64,000 nucleotides of DNA from Streptomyces mobaraensis (GTDB taxonomy: Bacteria > Actinomycetota > Actinomycetes > Streptomycetales > Streptomycetaceae): positions 2,108,001 to 2,172,000 of the forward strand of contig NZ_CP083590.1 of NCBI RefSeq assembly GCF_020099395.1. Reading direction: 5' to 3'. The position numbers were made by a program, and so were the translations under genes. Position 1 is the first letter of the stretch, and the number at the start of each line of letters is the position of its first letter. Below are positions 55,700 to 64,000 of the stretch, piece by piece. Below the pieces are notes generated by a model. That model was given only the letters and a program-made list of their open reading frames with translations, made no database searches and was not told where the DNA came from.

Positions 55700-56683
55700 T
55701 CAGTCCTCCTCCGCCTCCGGCAGGTCCTCGTCGCCGAAGTGGTCCCAGCCGCCCGCCCGCTCCCAGGGCGCGCCGTCGACGGTCACCTGGGGCAGGGCGG
55801 ACGGGTTGACGACCTCGCCGATCACCTTCCAGCGGGCGGGCAGTTTCACGTCGGGCGGGAAGGTGGCGACGATGGCGTGGTCCTCGCCGCCGGTGAGCAC
55901 CCACTGGAGCGGGTCGACGCCGACGGCCTGCCCGATGTCGGACATCTGCGTGGGGACGTCGATGGCCGCCGTGTGCAGGTCGATCCGGACCTTGCTGGCC
56001 TCGGCGATGTGCCCGAGGTCGGCGATCAGCCCGTCGCTGACGTCCGTCATGGACGTGGCGCCGAGCGAGGCGGCGGCCGGGCCCGCGTGGTACGGGGGTT
56101 CGGGGCGGCGGTGCGCCTCGACGAAGGCGCGGGGGGAGCGGAAGCCCCGGGAGAGGACGGCGAGTCCGGCCGCCGACCAGCCGAGCCAGCCGGTGACGGC
56201 GACGACGTCGCCCGGCTGCGCGCCGGAGCGCATGACGGGTTCGTGGTTGCGGAGGTCGCCGAGGGCCGTGATGGACACGGTGATGGTCTCGCCGCGCACC
56301 ACGTCCCCGCCGACCACCGCCGCGCCGGCGACCTGACATTCGTCGCGGATTCCGTCCATGAGCTCCACCGGCCAGGTGGCGGGGAGTTCGGCCGGGACGA
56401 CGAGGGCGAGCAGCACGGCGGTCGGCACGGCGCCCATGGCGGCGATGTCGGCGAGGTTCTGGGCGGCGGCCTTGCGGCCCACGTCGTAGGCGGTGGACCA
56501 GTCACGGCGGAAGTGCCGCCCCTCCAGGAGCACGTCCGTGCTGGCCACGACCCTCCGGTCGGGCGCTGCGACCACCGCGGCGTCGTCGCCCGGTCCGAGC
56601 CGGACGGCCGGGGTGGTGGTGAGCCGGGACGTCAGCTCCCTGATGAGGCCGAACTCCCCCAACTCGCCGACGGTGCCTTTCAC
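55700..56683 (-). CDS. thiL: thiamine-monophosphate kinase
   Basis: Final kinase forming thiamine diphosphate, 327 aa. VRLGPGDDAAVV and STDVLLEGRHF, the two ATP/Mg-binding stretches, are present, then GDVVRGETITVSITALG and TDVSDGLIADLGH. GTG 56683 has GAGGAG upstream. It forms an operon with thiD and is divergent from the AsnC-type gene. Confidence 0.95.
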   Translation of the reverse strand: MKGTVGELGEFGLIRELTSRLTTTPAVRLGPGDDAAVVAAPDRRVVASTDVLLEGRHFRRDWSTAYDVGRKAAAQNLADIAAMGAVPTAVLLALVVPAELPATWPVELMDGIRDECQVAGAAVVGGDVVRGETITVSITALGDLRNHEPVMRSGAQPGDVVAVTGWLGWSAAGLAVLSRGFRSPRAFVEAHRRPEPPYHAGPAAASLGATSMTDVSDGLIADLGHIAEASKVRIDLHTAAIDVPTQMSDIGQAVGVDPLQWVLTGGEDHAIVATFPPDVKLPARWKVIGEVVNPSALPQVTVDGAPWERAGGWDHFGDEDLPEAEED

Positions 56684-56838
56684 TGCGCTCCTCCTCGGAG
56701 TATCCGGTGCTGTGGTCTCGCGGTTCCCGAGGAACCGCGCGCCGCGCAGGTGGCGCGGGTCTCCCCGTGCCGTGCGGCGGCGCGGTACGGTGGCGTCTCT
56801 TCTCCCCACATGATCCTCGAAGCCGCCCTGGAGGTTCC

Positions 56839-57072
56839 GTGGTACAGGCGTACATCCTGATCCAGACCGAGGTCGGCAAGGCGTCGACCGTGGCCGAAGT
56901 CATCTCGAAGATCAACGGCGTGATCCAGGCCGAGGACGTGACGGGTCCCTACGACGTCATCGTCCGCGCGCAGGCCGACACCGTGGACGCGCTCGGCCGG
57001 ATGGTCGTCGCCAAGGTCCAGCAGGTGGAGGGCATCACCCGGACCCTTACCTGCCCGGTCGTCCACCTGTAG
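56839..57072 (+). CDS. stand-alone Lrp/AsnC ligand-binding (RAM) protein
   Basis: 77-aa protein consisting only of the RAM/ligand-binding domain of AsnC regulators, with no HTH: VVQAYILIQTEVGKAS, GPYDVIVRAQADTVDALG, ending TLTCPVVHL. GTG 56839 follows GGAGG. Such proteins form ring oligomers and probably bind amino acids. Divergent from thiL, 19 nt before the DUF3515 gene. Confidence 0.9.
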   Translation: MVQAYILIQTEVGKASTVAEVISKINGVIQAEDVTGPYDVIVRAQADTVDALGRMVVAKVQQVEGITRTLTCPVVHL

Positions 57073-57091
57073 CCCCTCGTATGCTCGGCCG

Positions 57092-57660
57092 GTGAGCACT
57101 GTGCCCGCCCGTTCAGCCCGTTCAGCCCGTTCCACCCGTACCGTCCGTCCCGTCCGGCCGCGCCGGCGGGCCGCCCTGTCCGTCACGGCGGCCCTGCTGT
57201 GCGCGGCCGTCGGCTGCTCGGCGGCGGACGACGCCCCGCGTCCCGCCGTGCCGGCCCCGTCCGGGCACCAGGCGGCGCTCTGCCGGACGTTGCACAAGGA
57301 GTTGCCGGACGAGGTGGGCGGCCTGAAGCGGCGCGCCACCGATCCCGTCTCGGACTTCACCGCCGCCTGGGGCGACGGCCCGTGGATCGAACTGCGCTGC
57401 GGGGTGCCGCGGCCGGAGATCTTCAACGACGTACGGACGCAGGCCGTGGACATCGACGGGGTGAAGTGGTCCCCCGAGCGGCTGCCGGACGGGAGCATCC
57501 GCTGCACCACCCCTCTGCGGCCGGTGTACGTCGAGGTCACGCTGCCGAAGGAGGTGGCCGGCGACGGCGGCGACATGAGCGCGCTCGTCGATCTCGCCGC
57601 CGCCGTCCGGAAGGCGGTGCCGTCCGACGACCCGGACGACTCCCCCGCTCCGAGGACTCC

Positions 57661-57664
<4 letters not shown>
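57092..57664 (+). CDS. DUF3515 lipoprotein-like protein
   Basis: Protein of 190 aa. An Arg-rich start with SARSAR repeats is followed by a hydrophobic segment and a lipobox-like AAVGC (Cys near residue 42), so it is a probable lipoprotein. The rest is the DUF3515 domain (LPDEVGGLKRR, WIELRCGVPRPE). It is conserved beside ddl in actinobacteria. It converges with ddl, sharing a CTAG stop-codon palindrome. Confidence 0.88.
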
Positions 57665-58809
<1,145 letters not shown>

Positions 58810-58843
58810 ATCGCGTTGAGCGTACCTGGTGACCCCGCCGGTC

Positions 58844-59842
58844 TCAGTGCCGCTCCGGCTTGGCGCTGCGCGCCATGAGCTCCTTCAGGGCGACCATGGG
58901 CGGCTTGCCCTCGTGGACGATGCCCACGACCGTCTCGGTGATCGGCATGTCGACATGGTGCCTTCGCGCCAGATCGAGCACGGACTCGCAGGACTTGACG
59001 CCCTCCGCCGTCTGCCTGGTGACGGCGATGGTCTCCTCCAGGCTCAGCCCGCGGCCGAGGTTGCGGCCGAAGGTGTTGTTGCGGGAGAGCGGGGAGGAGC
59101 AGGTGGCGACGAGGTCGCCCATCCCGGCGAGTCCGGCGAAGGTGTGCGCGTCGGCGCCCATCGCCAGGCCGAGCCGGGTGGTCTCGGCGAGGCCGCGGGT
59201 GATGAGGGACGCCTTGGCGTTGTCGCCCAGGCCCATGCCGTCGGCGATGCCGACCGCGAGGGCGATGACGTTCTTCACGGCGCCGCCGAGCTCGCAGCCG
59301 ACCACGTCGGTGTTGGTGTAGGGGCGGAAGTACGCGGTGTGGCAGGCGGCCTGGAGGCGCTTGGCGACGTCCTCGTCGCGGCAGGCGACGACGGCCGCGG
59401 CGGGCTGCCGGTCGGCGATCTCCTTGGCCAGGTTGGGGCCGGTGAGGACGGCGACGCGGTCCGGGGAGACCCCGGCGACCTCCTCGATGACCTCGCTCAT
59501 CCGCTTGGCGGTGCCGAGTTCGACGCCCTTCATCAGGGAGACGAGCACGGTGTCGTCGGCCAGCAGCGGCTTCCAGGCGGCGAGGTTGCCGCGGAGCGTC
59601 TGGGAGGGCACGGCGAGCACGGTGAACGCGGCCCCGGCGGCGGCCTCGGCGGGGTCGGTGGTGGCCCGGACGGCGGAGGGCAGCTCGACGCCGGGGAAGT
59701 AGTCCGGGTTGGCGCCCTTGTTGACGGCGTCCACGACGGCGGCGCGGCGGCCCCACATGGTCACCTCGCAGCCGGCGTCCGCGAGGATCATCGCGAAGGC
59801 GGTGCCCCAGGATCCGGTGCCGAAGACGGCGCAGCGTGTCAC
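58844..59842 (-). CDS. gpsA: glycerol-3-phosphate dehydrogenase (NAD(P)+)
   Basis: Makes sn-glycerol-3-phosphate for phospholipids, 332 aa. The Rossmann motif is GTGSWGTAFA at about 8-17. Further signatures are LTGPNLAKEIA and ELGGAVKNVIALAVGIADG (catalytic Lys), then GMGDLVATCSS. GTG 59842 overlaps the plsC stop (GTGA), so translation is coupled to the acyltransferase. A functional glycerolipid pair. Confidence 0.96.
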   Translation of the reverse strand: MTRCAVFGTGSWGTAFAMILADAGCEVTMWGRRAAVVDAVNKGANPDYFPGVELPSAVRATTDPAEAAAGAAFTVLAVPSQTLRGNLAAWKPLLADDTVLVSLMKGVELGTAKRMSEVIEEVAGVSPDRVAVLTGPNLAKEIADRQPAAAVVACRDEDVAKRLQAACHTAYFRPYTNTDVVGCELGGAVKNVIALAVGIADGMGLGDNAKASLITRGLAETTRLGLAMGADAHTFAGLAGMGDLVATCSSPLSRNNTFGRNLGRGLSLEETIAVTRQTAEGVKSCESVLDLARRHHVDMPITETVVGIVHEGKPPMVALKELMARSAKPERH

Positions 59843-60606
59843 TTGCCGTCCTCCTGGCGGTCGGTGCCGGCCTGGCGGCGGGCGGCGGCGGCCGCGCGCG
59901 CCTTCTTGAGGGTGTACGGCTCGGCGGGGGCCGGCTCGTCGCGGAGTTCGGCGAGGAGTTCGGTGATCGCGGCCATGATCTTGTCGGTGACCGCGCGCAG
60001 CACCTCGGCGGTCGGCTCCTTGTCGAGGAACTCGGCGAGGTCCACGGGCGGGCCGGCCATCACCCGGAGGGTCTTGCGCGGGAAGAGGCGGACCTTCTTC
60101 TCCTTGGCGTAGGGCGGCATGGCCTCGTGGGCGCCCCACTGGGCGACCGGGATGACGGGCGCCTTGGTGAGCAGGGCGACCCGGGCGGCGCCGGTCTTGC
60201 CCTCCATGGGCCACAGGTCGGGGTCGCGGGTCAGGGTGCCCTCGGGGTAGAAGGCCACGCACTCGCCCTTGTTGATGGCGTCGACGGCGGCGCGGAAGGC
60301 GTTGGCGGCGTCGGTGCTCTCGCGGTAGACGGGGATCTGCCCGGTGCCGCGCAGCAGGGTGCCGACGAAACCGTTGCGGAAGAGGCCCGCCTTGGCCAGG
60401 AAACGGGGGACGCGCCCGGTGTTGTACTGGAAGTGCGCGTAGGACAGCGGGTCCAGATACGAGTTGTGGTTGATGGCGGTGATGAAGCCGCCGTCGGCGG
60501 GAATGTGCTCCATTCCGCGCCACTCCCGCTTGAACAGAACCACGAGCGGCGGTTTCGCCAACACCGCCGTAAAGCGGTACCAGAAGCCGATTCTGTGGCG
60601 GGACAC
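59839..60606 (-). CDS. plsC: 1-acylglycerol-3-phosphate O-acyltransferase
   Basis: Membrane-associated acyltransferase, 255 aa. Motif I NHNSYLDPL (the usual HxxxxD), FPEGTxxR-type motif III as YPEGTLTRD, and PVAQWGAHE. GTG 60606 (VSRHRIGFWYRF) has AAGGG 7 nt upstream; a longer frame lacks homology. The C-terminal tail is Ala/Lys/Arg-rich. Overlaps gpsA by 4 nt. Confidence 0.93.
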   Translation of the reverse strand: MSRHRIGFWYRFTAVLAKPPLVVLFKREWRGMEHIPADGGFITAINHNSYLDPLSYAHFQYNTGRVPRFLAKAGLFRNGFVGTLLRGTGQIPVYRESTDAANAFRAAVDAINKGECVAFYPEGTLTRDPDLWPMEGKTGAARVALLTKAPVIPVAQWGAHEAMPPYAKEKKVRLFPRKTLRVMAGPPVDLAEFLDKEPTAEVLRAVTDKIMAAITELLAELRDEPAPAEPYTLKKARAAAAARRQAGTDRQEDGK

Positions 60607-60856
60607 CCGTACACCCTTCTCTTGGGACCTGGAAGCTTCCACGGGCCTGCTGCTCTCCCGGGGCCGGACAAGTGTGGCGCCAGGTACCCGGTCTGTCGAG
60701 AACACCGTAACCCCGTGCCCCTCCGGCGGCAGCGGCCGGACTCCCGGAGCGGGGGCGCGCGGCCGAGGGCGACAATGGGCCCGGCAAGGGCCGGTGGGGG
60801 CCGGGCGGGACCCGGGTGGCCCGGGTGGGCCCCGGGTGGAAGAGAGAGGGAGTGCC

Positions 60857-61537
60857 GTGCGCTGGACGCTGGTGGTGCCGCTGAAGCCGCTGGCGCGGGC
60901 CAAGAGCCGGCTGGCGGCGGCCGCGGGCGCGGGCTCCGGTACCAGCCGGTCCGCGCTGGCGCTGGCCTTCGCGCTGGACACGGTGGAGGCCGCGCTGTCC
61001 TGCGCGGCGGTACGCGATGTGGTGGTCGTCACCGACGACCCGCTGGCCGGCGCGGAACTGAGGGCGGTCGGTGCCCGTACGGTCGCCGAACCGGCGGGCG
61101 GCGGGGGCCTCAACGCGGCGCTCGCGCACGGCGCGCGGACGGTCCGCGCGCACCGTCCGCGAGCGGGCGTGGCGACGCTGAACGCGGATCTCCCGGCACT
61201 GCGCGCGAGGGAACTCGGGCGGGTGCTCGATTCGGCGGCGGAATTCCCGCGCGCATTTCTCGCGGACGCCGAGGGAATCGGGACGACGCTGTTGGCGGCG
61301 GCTCCCGGAATGCTTTTGGCGCCGGCGTTCGAGGGCCGCTCGCGCGCCCGGCACCGGGCTTCCGGGGCACGGGAAATCGGGTTGCCGGGGGTGGATTCCG
61401 TCCGCCGGGACGTGGACACCCCGGCGGACCTCCGGGCCGCGCTGGCCCTGGGCGTGGGACCGCGCACGGCCGCGGCCGCCGGGGCGTGGACGGCCGCCGG
61501 GCCGCCGCGCGGGGCCGCCGGCACGGCGACGGACTAG
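60857..61537 (+). CDS. cofC: 2-phospho-L-lactate guanylyltransferase (F420 synthesis)
   Basis: CofC/FbiD family nucleotidyltransferase, 226 aa. It starts VRWTLVVPLKPLARAKSRL, the nucleotide-binding loop. VVVVTDDPLA, ATLNADLPAL and VDTPADLRAAL follow the family. It activates phospholactate or phosphoenolpyruvate for coenzyme F420. GTG 60857 follows AGGGAG. Other F420 genes are not in the window. Confidence 0.9.
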   Translation: MRWTLVVPLKPLARAKSRLAAAAGAGSGTSRSALALAFALDTVEAALSCAAVRDVVVVTDDPLAGAELRAVGARTVAEPAGGGGLNAALAHGARTVRAHRPRAGVATLNADLPALRARELGRVLDSAAEFPRAFLADAEGIGTTLLAAAPGMLLAPAFEGRSRARHRASGAREIGLPGVDSVRRDVDTPADLRAALALGVGPRTAAAAGAWTAAGPPRGAAGTATD

Positions 61538-61547
61538 GCTCTCGGAC

Positions 61548-61757
61548 ATGCAGGCCACCGCGTACACCTACGACCCCGAGACCCGCTGCGGAAGCGTTCT
61601 CCTCGACGACGGCACCCCGGTGCCGTTCGACGCCGAGGCGTTCGACGCGGGCGGTCTGCGGCTGTTGCGGCCGGGGCAGCGGGTGCGGATCGAGTGGGCG
61701 GAGGCGGCCGGGCCGGAGCCGCGGCGTGTGACGTTGGTGACGCTCCAGACCTTCTGA
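61548..61757 (+). CDS. small beta-barrel (cold-shock-like) protein, 69 aa
   Basis: ATG 61548, 10 nt after cofC. YDPETRCGSVLLDDGTPVPF and LRLLRPGQRVRIEW give a strand-rich, OB/cold-shock-like pattern without the usual RNP aromatic motifs. Conserved in Streptomyces next to cofC to my knowledge; function not known. Confidence 0.75.
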   Translation: MQATAYTYDPETRCGSVLLDDGTPVPFDAEAFDAGGLRLLRPGQRVRIEWAEAAGPEPRRVTLVTLQTF

Positions 61758-62078
61758 GCCCAGGGTCCCGGCCTTTGAGCCGGGTGCCGGCCCGGCGAGT
61801 CCGCGCCCCCGCCTCCTTCGGCGCCCCTCGTCTCCGGCCCGGGCTCCCGGAATTACGGGCTCCGGCACGCCCTGGGGGCTGTCACGCTCTTCCCGGGCCC
61901 TGAAGGGCGGTCTGAACTCCCCCGGCGGCTCCGGCGTCCGAGGATGCCCTTCCGGGCGTCCACGGGTCTCAGCGGGCGTTCAGCCGCTCCCGCCCGCCGC
62001 CGCGCCGGAGGCGAACGCACCGCGGGCCGGGCTCCCCGAAGGGAGCCCGGCCCGGCGCGTGACGCCGTCAGCGGCTTT
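61758..62078. other. 321-bp gap with hupS terminator
   Basis: No gene is seen between the 69-aa gene and the hupS stop. It contains the 14-bp hupS hairpin (listed separately) and otherwise ordinary GC-rich sequence. Confidence 0.5.
62023..62054 (-). terminator. hupS terminator hairpin
   Basis: Perfect 14-bp arms (62023-62036 / 62041-62054) with a CGAA loop, ending 24 nt beyond the hupS stop. No U-tract. Confidence 0.8.
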
Positions 62079-62759
62079 TTACTTCTTCTTGGCCGCGGCC
62101 TTCTTAGCGGTGGTCTTGCGCGCGGTGGTCTTGCGCGCCGGAGCCTTGGTCGCCGTGGCCTTCTTCGCCGGGGCGGTCTTCTTCGCCGTGGTCTTCTTGG
62201 CCGCCGCGGCGGTCGTCTTCTTCGCCGGCGTCGCCTTCTTCGCCGCTGCCGCCTTGGTGGCGGGCGCGGTCTTCTTGGCGGTGGTCTTCTTCGCCGCCGC
62301 CGTGGTCTTCTTGGCGGTGGTGGCCTTGGTGGCGGTGGTCGCCTTCTTGGCCGTGGTCGCCTTCTTGGCGGCCGTCTTCTTGGCGGTGGCCTTCTTGGCC
62401 GCGGCCTTGGTGGTGGCCTTGCCACCGGAAAGGCTGCCCTTGGGCGCCTTCTTCACCGCGACCTCGCCGCCCTTGGGCAGCTTCTTCGAGCCGCTCACCA
62501 GGTCCTTGAAGCCCTGACCGGCGCGGAAGCGGGGCACCGAGGTCTTCTTGACCCGGACGCGCTCGCCGGTCTGCGGGTTGCGGGCGTAACGGGCCGGGCG
62601 GTCGACCTTCTCGAACGAGCCGAAGCCGGTGACCGAGACCCGGTCGCCGGCGACGACCGCACGGACGATCGCGTCGAGTACCGCGTCGACCGCGTCAGCG
62701 GCCTGCTGACGGCCGCCGAGCTTGTCGGCAATCGCTTCAACGAGCTGCGCCTTGTTCAC
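62079..62759 (-). CDS. hupS: HU-like nucleoid protein with Lys-rich tail (HupS)
   Basis: DNA-binding nucleoid protein, 226 aa. Residues 1-93 are an HU domain (MNKAQLVEAIADKLGG, SVTGFGSFEKVDRPARYARNP, PRFRAGQGFKDLV). Residues ~94-226 are a histone-H1-like tail of AKKTTAKK/AAKKAT repeats. In S. coelicolor the equivalent HupS compacts spore DNA. The tail is the longest repeat-coded segment in the window and is prone to length variation. Confidence 0.96.
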   Translation of the reverse strand: MNKAQLVEAIADKLGGRQQAADAVDAVLDAIVRAVVAGDRVSVTGFGSFEKVDRPARYARNPQTGERVRVKKTSVPRFRAGQGFKDLVSGSKKLPKGGEVAVKKAPKGSLSGGKATTKAAAKKATAKKTAAKKATTAKKATTATKATTAKKTTAAAKKTTAKKTAPATKAAAAKKATPAKKTTAAAAKKTTAKKTAPAKKATATKAPARKTTARKTTAKKAAAKKK

Positions 62760-62882
62760 GTCTTCCCCTTCGGAGACACCTGCTGGAATTTGTTCCAGCC
62801 TTTTCGCACGTTAGGCAGATATATACCGCAAATCAAACACGAAACGGTCTAATCACCCTTGTGCCGCAACGAACCCGACCCA

Positions 62883-63128
62883 TCACGGAGTTCCGTCGGT
62901 GCCGCGCTCTGAAGGGAAACGGCCCTCGTCGAGGTCCTTCATCAGCCGGTCCAGGCGCATTGCCGCGCCTGAGAGATCGTGCTTCGCCGCGGCCGTGATG
63001 GCCAGCAGCTTCCGGGACAGCGCCATCCGTACGCCCTCCGGGACTTGCAGTGCGCGCACCCGGGAGTGCGCTTCCTTGAGTTGGTCCGCGACGAGCCGGT
63101 AGAGCCCGAGTTGGCTGTCGCGTTCCAT
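62883..63128 (-). CDS. hypothetical helical protein, 81 aa
   Basis: Unrecognised family. ATG 63128 gives MERDSQLGLYRLVADQLKEA, then two amphipathic helices and the charged end DLDEGRFPSERG. No membrane segment. It lies between leuD and hupS on the same strand, where S. coelicolor also has a small gene. The ribosome binding site is poor; a frame to 63218 exists but is less likely. Confidence 0.7.
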   Translation of the reverse strand: MERDSQLGLYRLVADQLKEAHSRVRALQVPEGVRMALSRKLLAITAAAKHDLSGAAMRLDRLMKDLDEGRFPSERGTDGTP

Positions 63129-63320
63129 GCACCGATTGTGCCATCTGAGGCGAGTTGTCGCCTCACAGGGCCTCAACAACGCGGTGCGCCCCCTGTCCGA
63201 AGACAGGGGGCGCATCATGCCAAACCTGGGGTGAACAGCGGAAATCGAGGGTCGATCCGGGCCCCGGGCGCTGGGCCGAACGGGCGGGAAACCGGGTCGG
63301 AGACCGGCCCGGAAACCGCC

Positions 63321-63914
63321 TCAGACCTGGGCCGTGGACGGCTTGTGGGCCGGCCGGCGGGCTTCGAAGGCGGCGATGGCGGACTCGTGCCGGAGGGTTA
63401 GCCCGATGTCGTCCAGCCCCTCCAGCAACCGCCACCGGGCGTTCTCGTCAAGGCTGAAATCGGCCGTGATGCCCTCGGCCCGCACCTGGCGCGCGACGAG
63501 GTCCACGGTCACCTCCGCGGCGGGGTCGGCCTCGGTCAGCTCCCACAGCCGCTCGACGGTCTCCTGCGGCAGGACGACCGTCAGCAGACCGTTCTTGAGC
63601 GAGTTACCCCGGAAGATGTCCGCGAACCGTGCGGAGATCACGGTTTTGAAGCCGAAGTTCTGCAGCGCCCAGACCGCGTGCTCGCGGGAGGAGCCGGTGC
63701 CGAAGTCCGGCCCGGCGACCAGGACCGAGGCGCCCGCGCGGGCGGGCTCGTTGAGGACGAAGTCCGGGTCCTTGCGCCACGCCTCGAAGAGGCCGTCCTC
63801 GAAACCGTCGCGGGTGACCTTCTTCAGCCAGTGCGCCGGGATGATCTGGTCCGTGTCCACGTTGCTGCGGCGCAGCGGCACGGCCCGGCCGGTGTGTGCG
63901 GTGAACGCTTCCAT
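63321..63914 (-). CDS. leuD: 3-isopropylmalate dehydratase small subunit
   Basis: Leucine synthesis (isopropylmalate isomerase) small subunit, 197 aa. It begins [32 protein letters not shown] and [19 protein letters not shown] are diagnostic. It works with LeuC, whose 3' end lies 53 nt upstream on the same strand. Confidence 0.97.
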   Translation of the reverse strand: MEAFTAHTGRAVPLRRSNVDTDQIIPAHWLKKVTRDGFEDGLFEAWRKDPDFVLNEPARAGASVLVAGPDFGTGSSREHAVWALQNFGFKTVISARFADIFRGNSLKNGLLTVVLPQETVERLWELTEADPAAEVTVDLVARQVRAEGITADFSLDENARWRLLEGLDDIGLTLRHESAIAAFEARRPAHKPSTAQV

Positions 63915-63967
63915 GAGCTGCTCTTCCTCGCTGGGTGGGGTGGCTGGGGTAGGGTGCCCTGCGCCGT

Positions 63968-64000
63968 TCAGGCGGCGAGGACCGGACCGGCCGGGAGGTC
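63968..64000 (-). CDS. leuC: 3-isopropylmalate dehydratase large subunit, C-terminal end (partial)
   Basis: Eleven codons ([10 protein letters not shown] and stop) run off the right edge in the position expected for leuC before leuD. The assignment rests on gene order only. Confidence 0.55.
   Translation of the reverse strand, partial: DLPAGPVLAA

Noticed and set aside
58844..61567. 907-aa minus frame appearing to extend gpsA upstream
   Set aside because: Only the last 332 codons match GpsA; the rest lies out of frame over plsC and antisense to cofC.
62079..62500. plus-strand hydrophobic ORF (FFLAAAFLAVVLRAVV)
   Set aside because: It is the antisense reading of the Lys/Ala-coded HupS tail, not a membrane protein.

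Overview
The window is a high-GC actinobacterial chromosome segment, almost certainly Streptomyces. The evidence is the very high GC, frequent GTG and TTG starts, and a gene order I recognise from the Streptomyces core chromosome: lepB/rplS/trmD/rimM/khpA/rpsP, ffh, glnD-glnB-amtB, nsdA, ftsY, glcP, smc, mutM-rnc-rpmF, coaD-rsmD, recG, rpmB, thiD-thiL, ddl, gpsA-plsC, cofC, hupS, leuCD. nsdA, a long-tailed HupS and the GlnR-type box before amtB point to the genus. No species is claimed.

Layout. (1) 0-5.3 kb: two type I signal peptidases and the ribosome/tRNA-maturation set rplS-trmD-rimM-khpA-rpsP, then a small SprT-like metalloprotease, all on minus. (2) 5.5-9.7 kb: an archaeal/eukaryotic-type prolyl-tRNA synthetase, a methyltransferase and the SRP GTPase Ffh. 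(3) 9.9-16 kb: the nitrogen module amtB-glnB-glnD, with a GlnR-like operator before amtB, and the developmental regulator nsdA. (4) 16.5-20.3 kb: a prim-pol-like protein, ftsY and an NCS1 permease. (5) 20.4-34.7 kb: an accessory island between the permease and glcP, containing regulators, redox enzymes, pseudogenes and transposon debris. (6) 34.8-46.9 kb: glcP, smc, a CAP-domain protein, a flavodoxin/HxlR pair, mutM-rnc-rpmF-yceD. (7) 47-64 kb: a SepIVA-like coiled-coil protein, coaD, rsmD, recG, a FakA-type DAK protein, rpmB, thiamine genes, ddl, gpsA-plsC, cofC, hupS, leuD and the end of leuC.

The island is the unusual part. It holds: (a) a Xre/TPR-like regulator followed by two small translationally coupled unknown proteins (a Cys/His-rich 113-aa protein and a 162-aa protein with a faint prim-pol-like pattern); (b) a second copy of the Xre gene with a lost start codon and two 1-nt deletions; (c) an intact HAD hydrolase and a fragment of a different one; (d) an FMN reductase, a homogentisate-dioxygenase-like cupin, a quinone reductase and a divergent LysR gene, with short tandem repeats between them; (e) an MmyB-type regulator, an Atu4866-domain protein and an SDR, flanked by a serine-recombinase fragment and a Tn3-family transposase fragment; and (f) a truncated, frameshifted ricin-B-lectin gene. 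I found no CRISPR array, tRNA, rRNA or recognisable biosynthetic gene cluster. The best candidate for an undescribed system is the Xre/113-aa/162-aa module.
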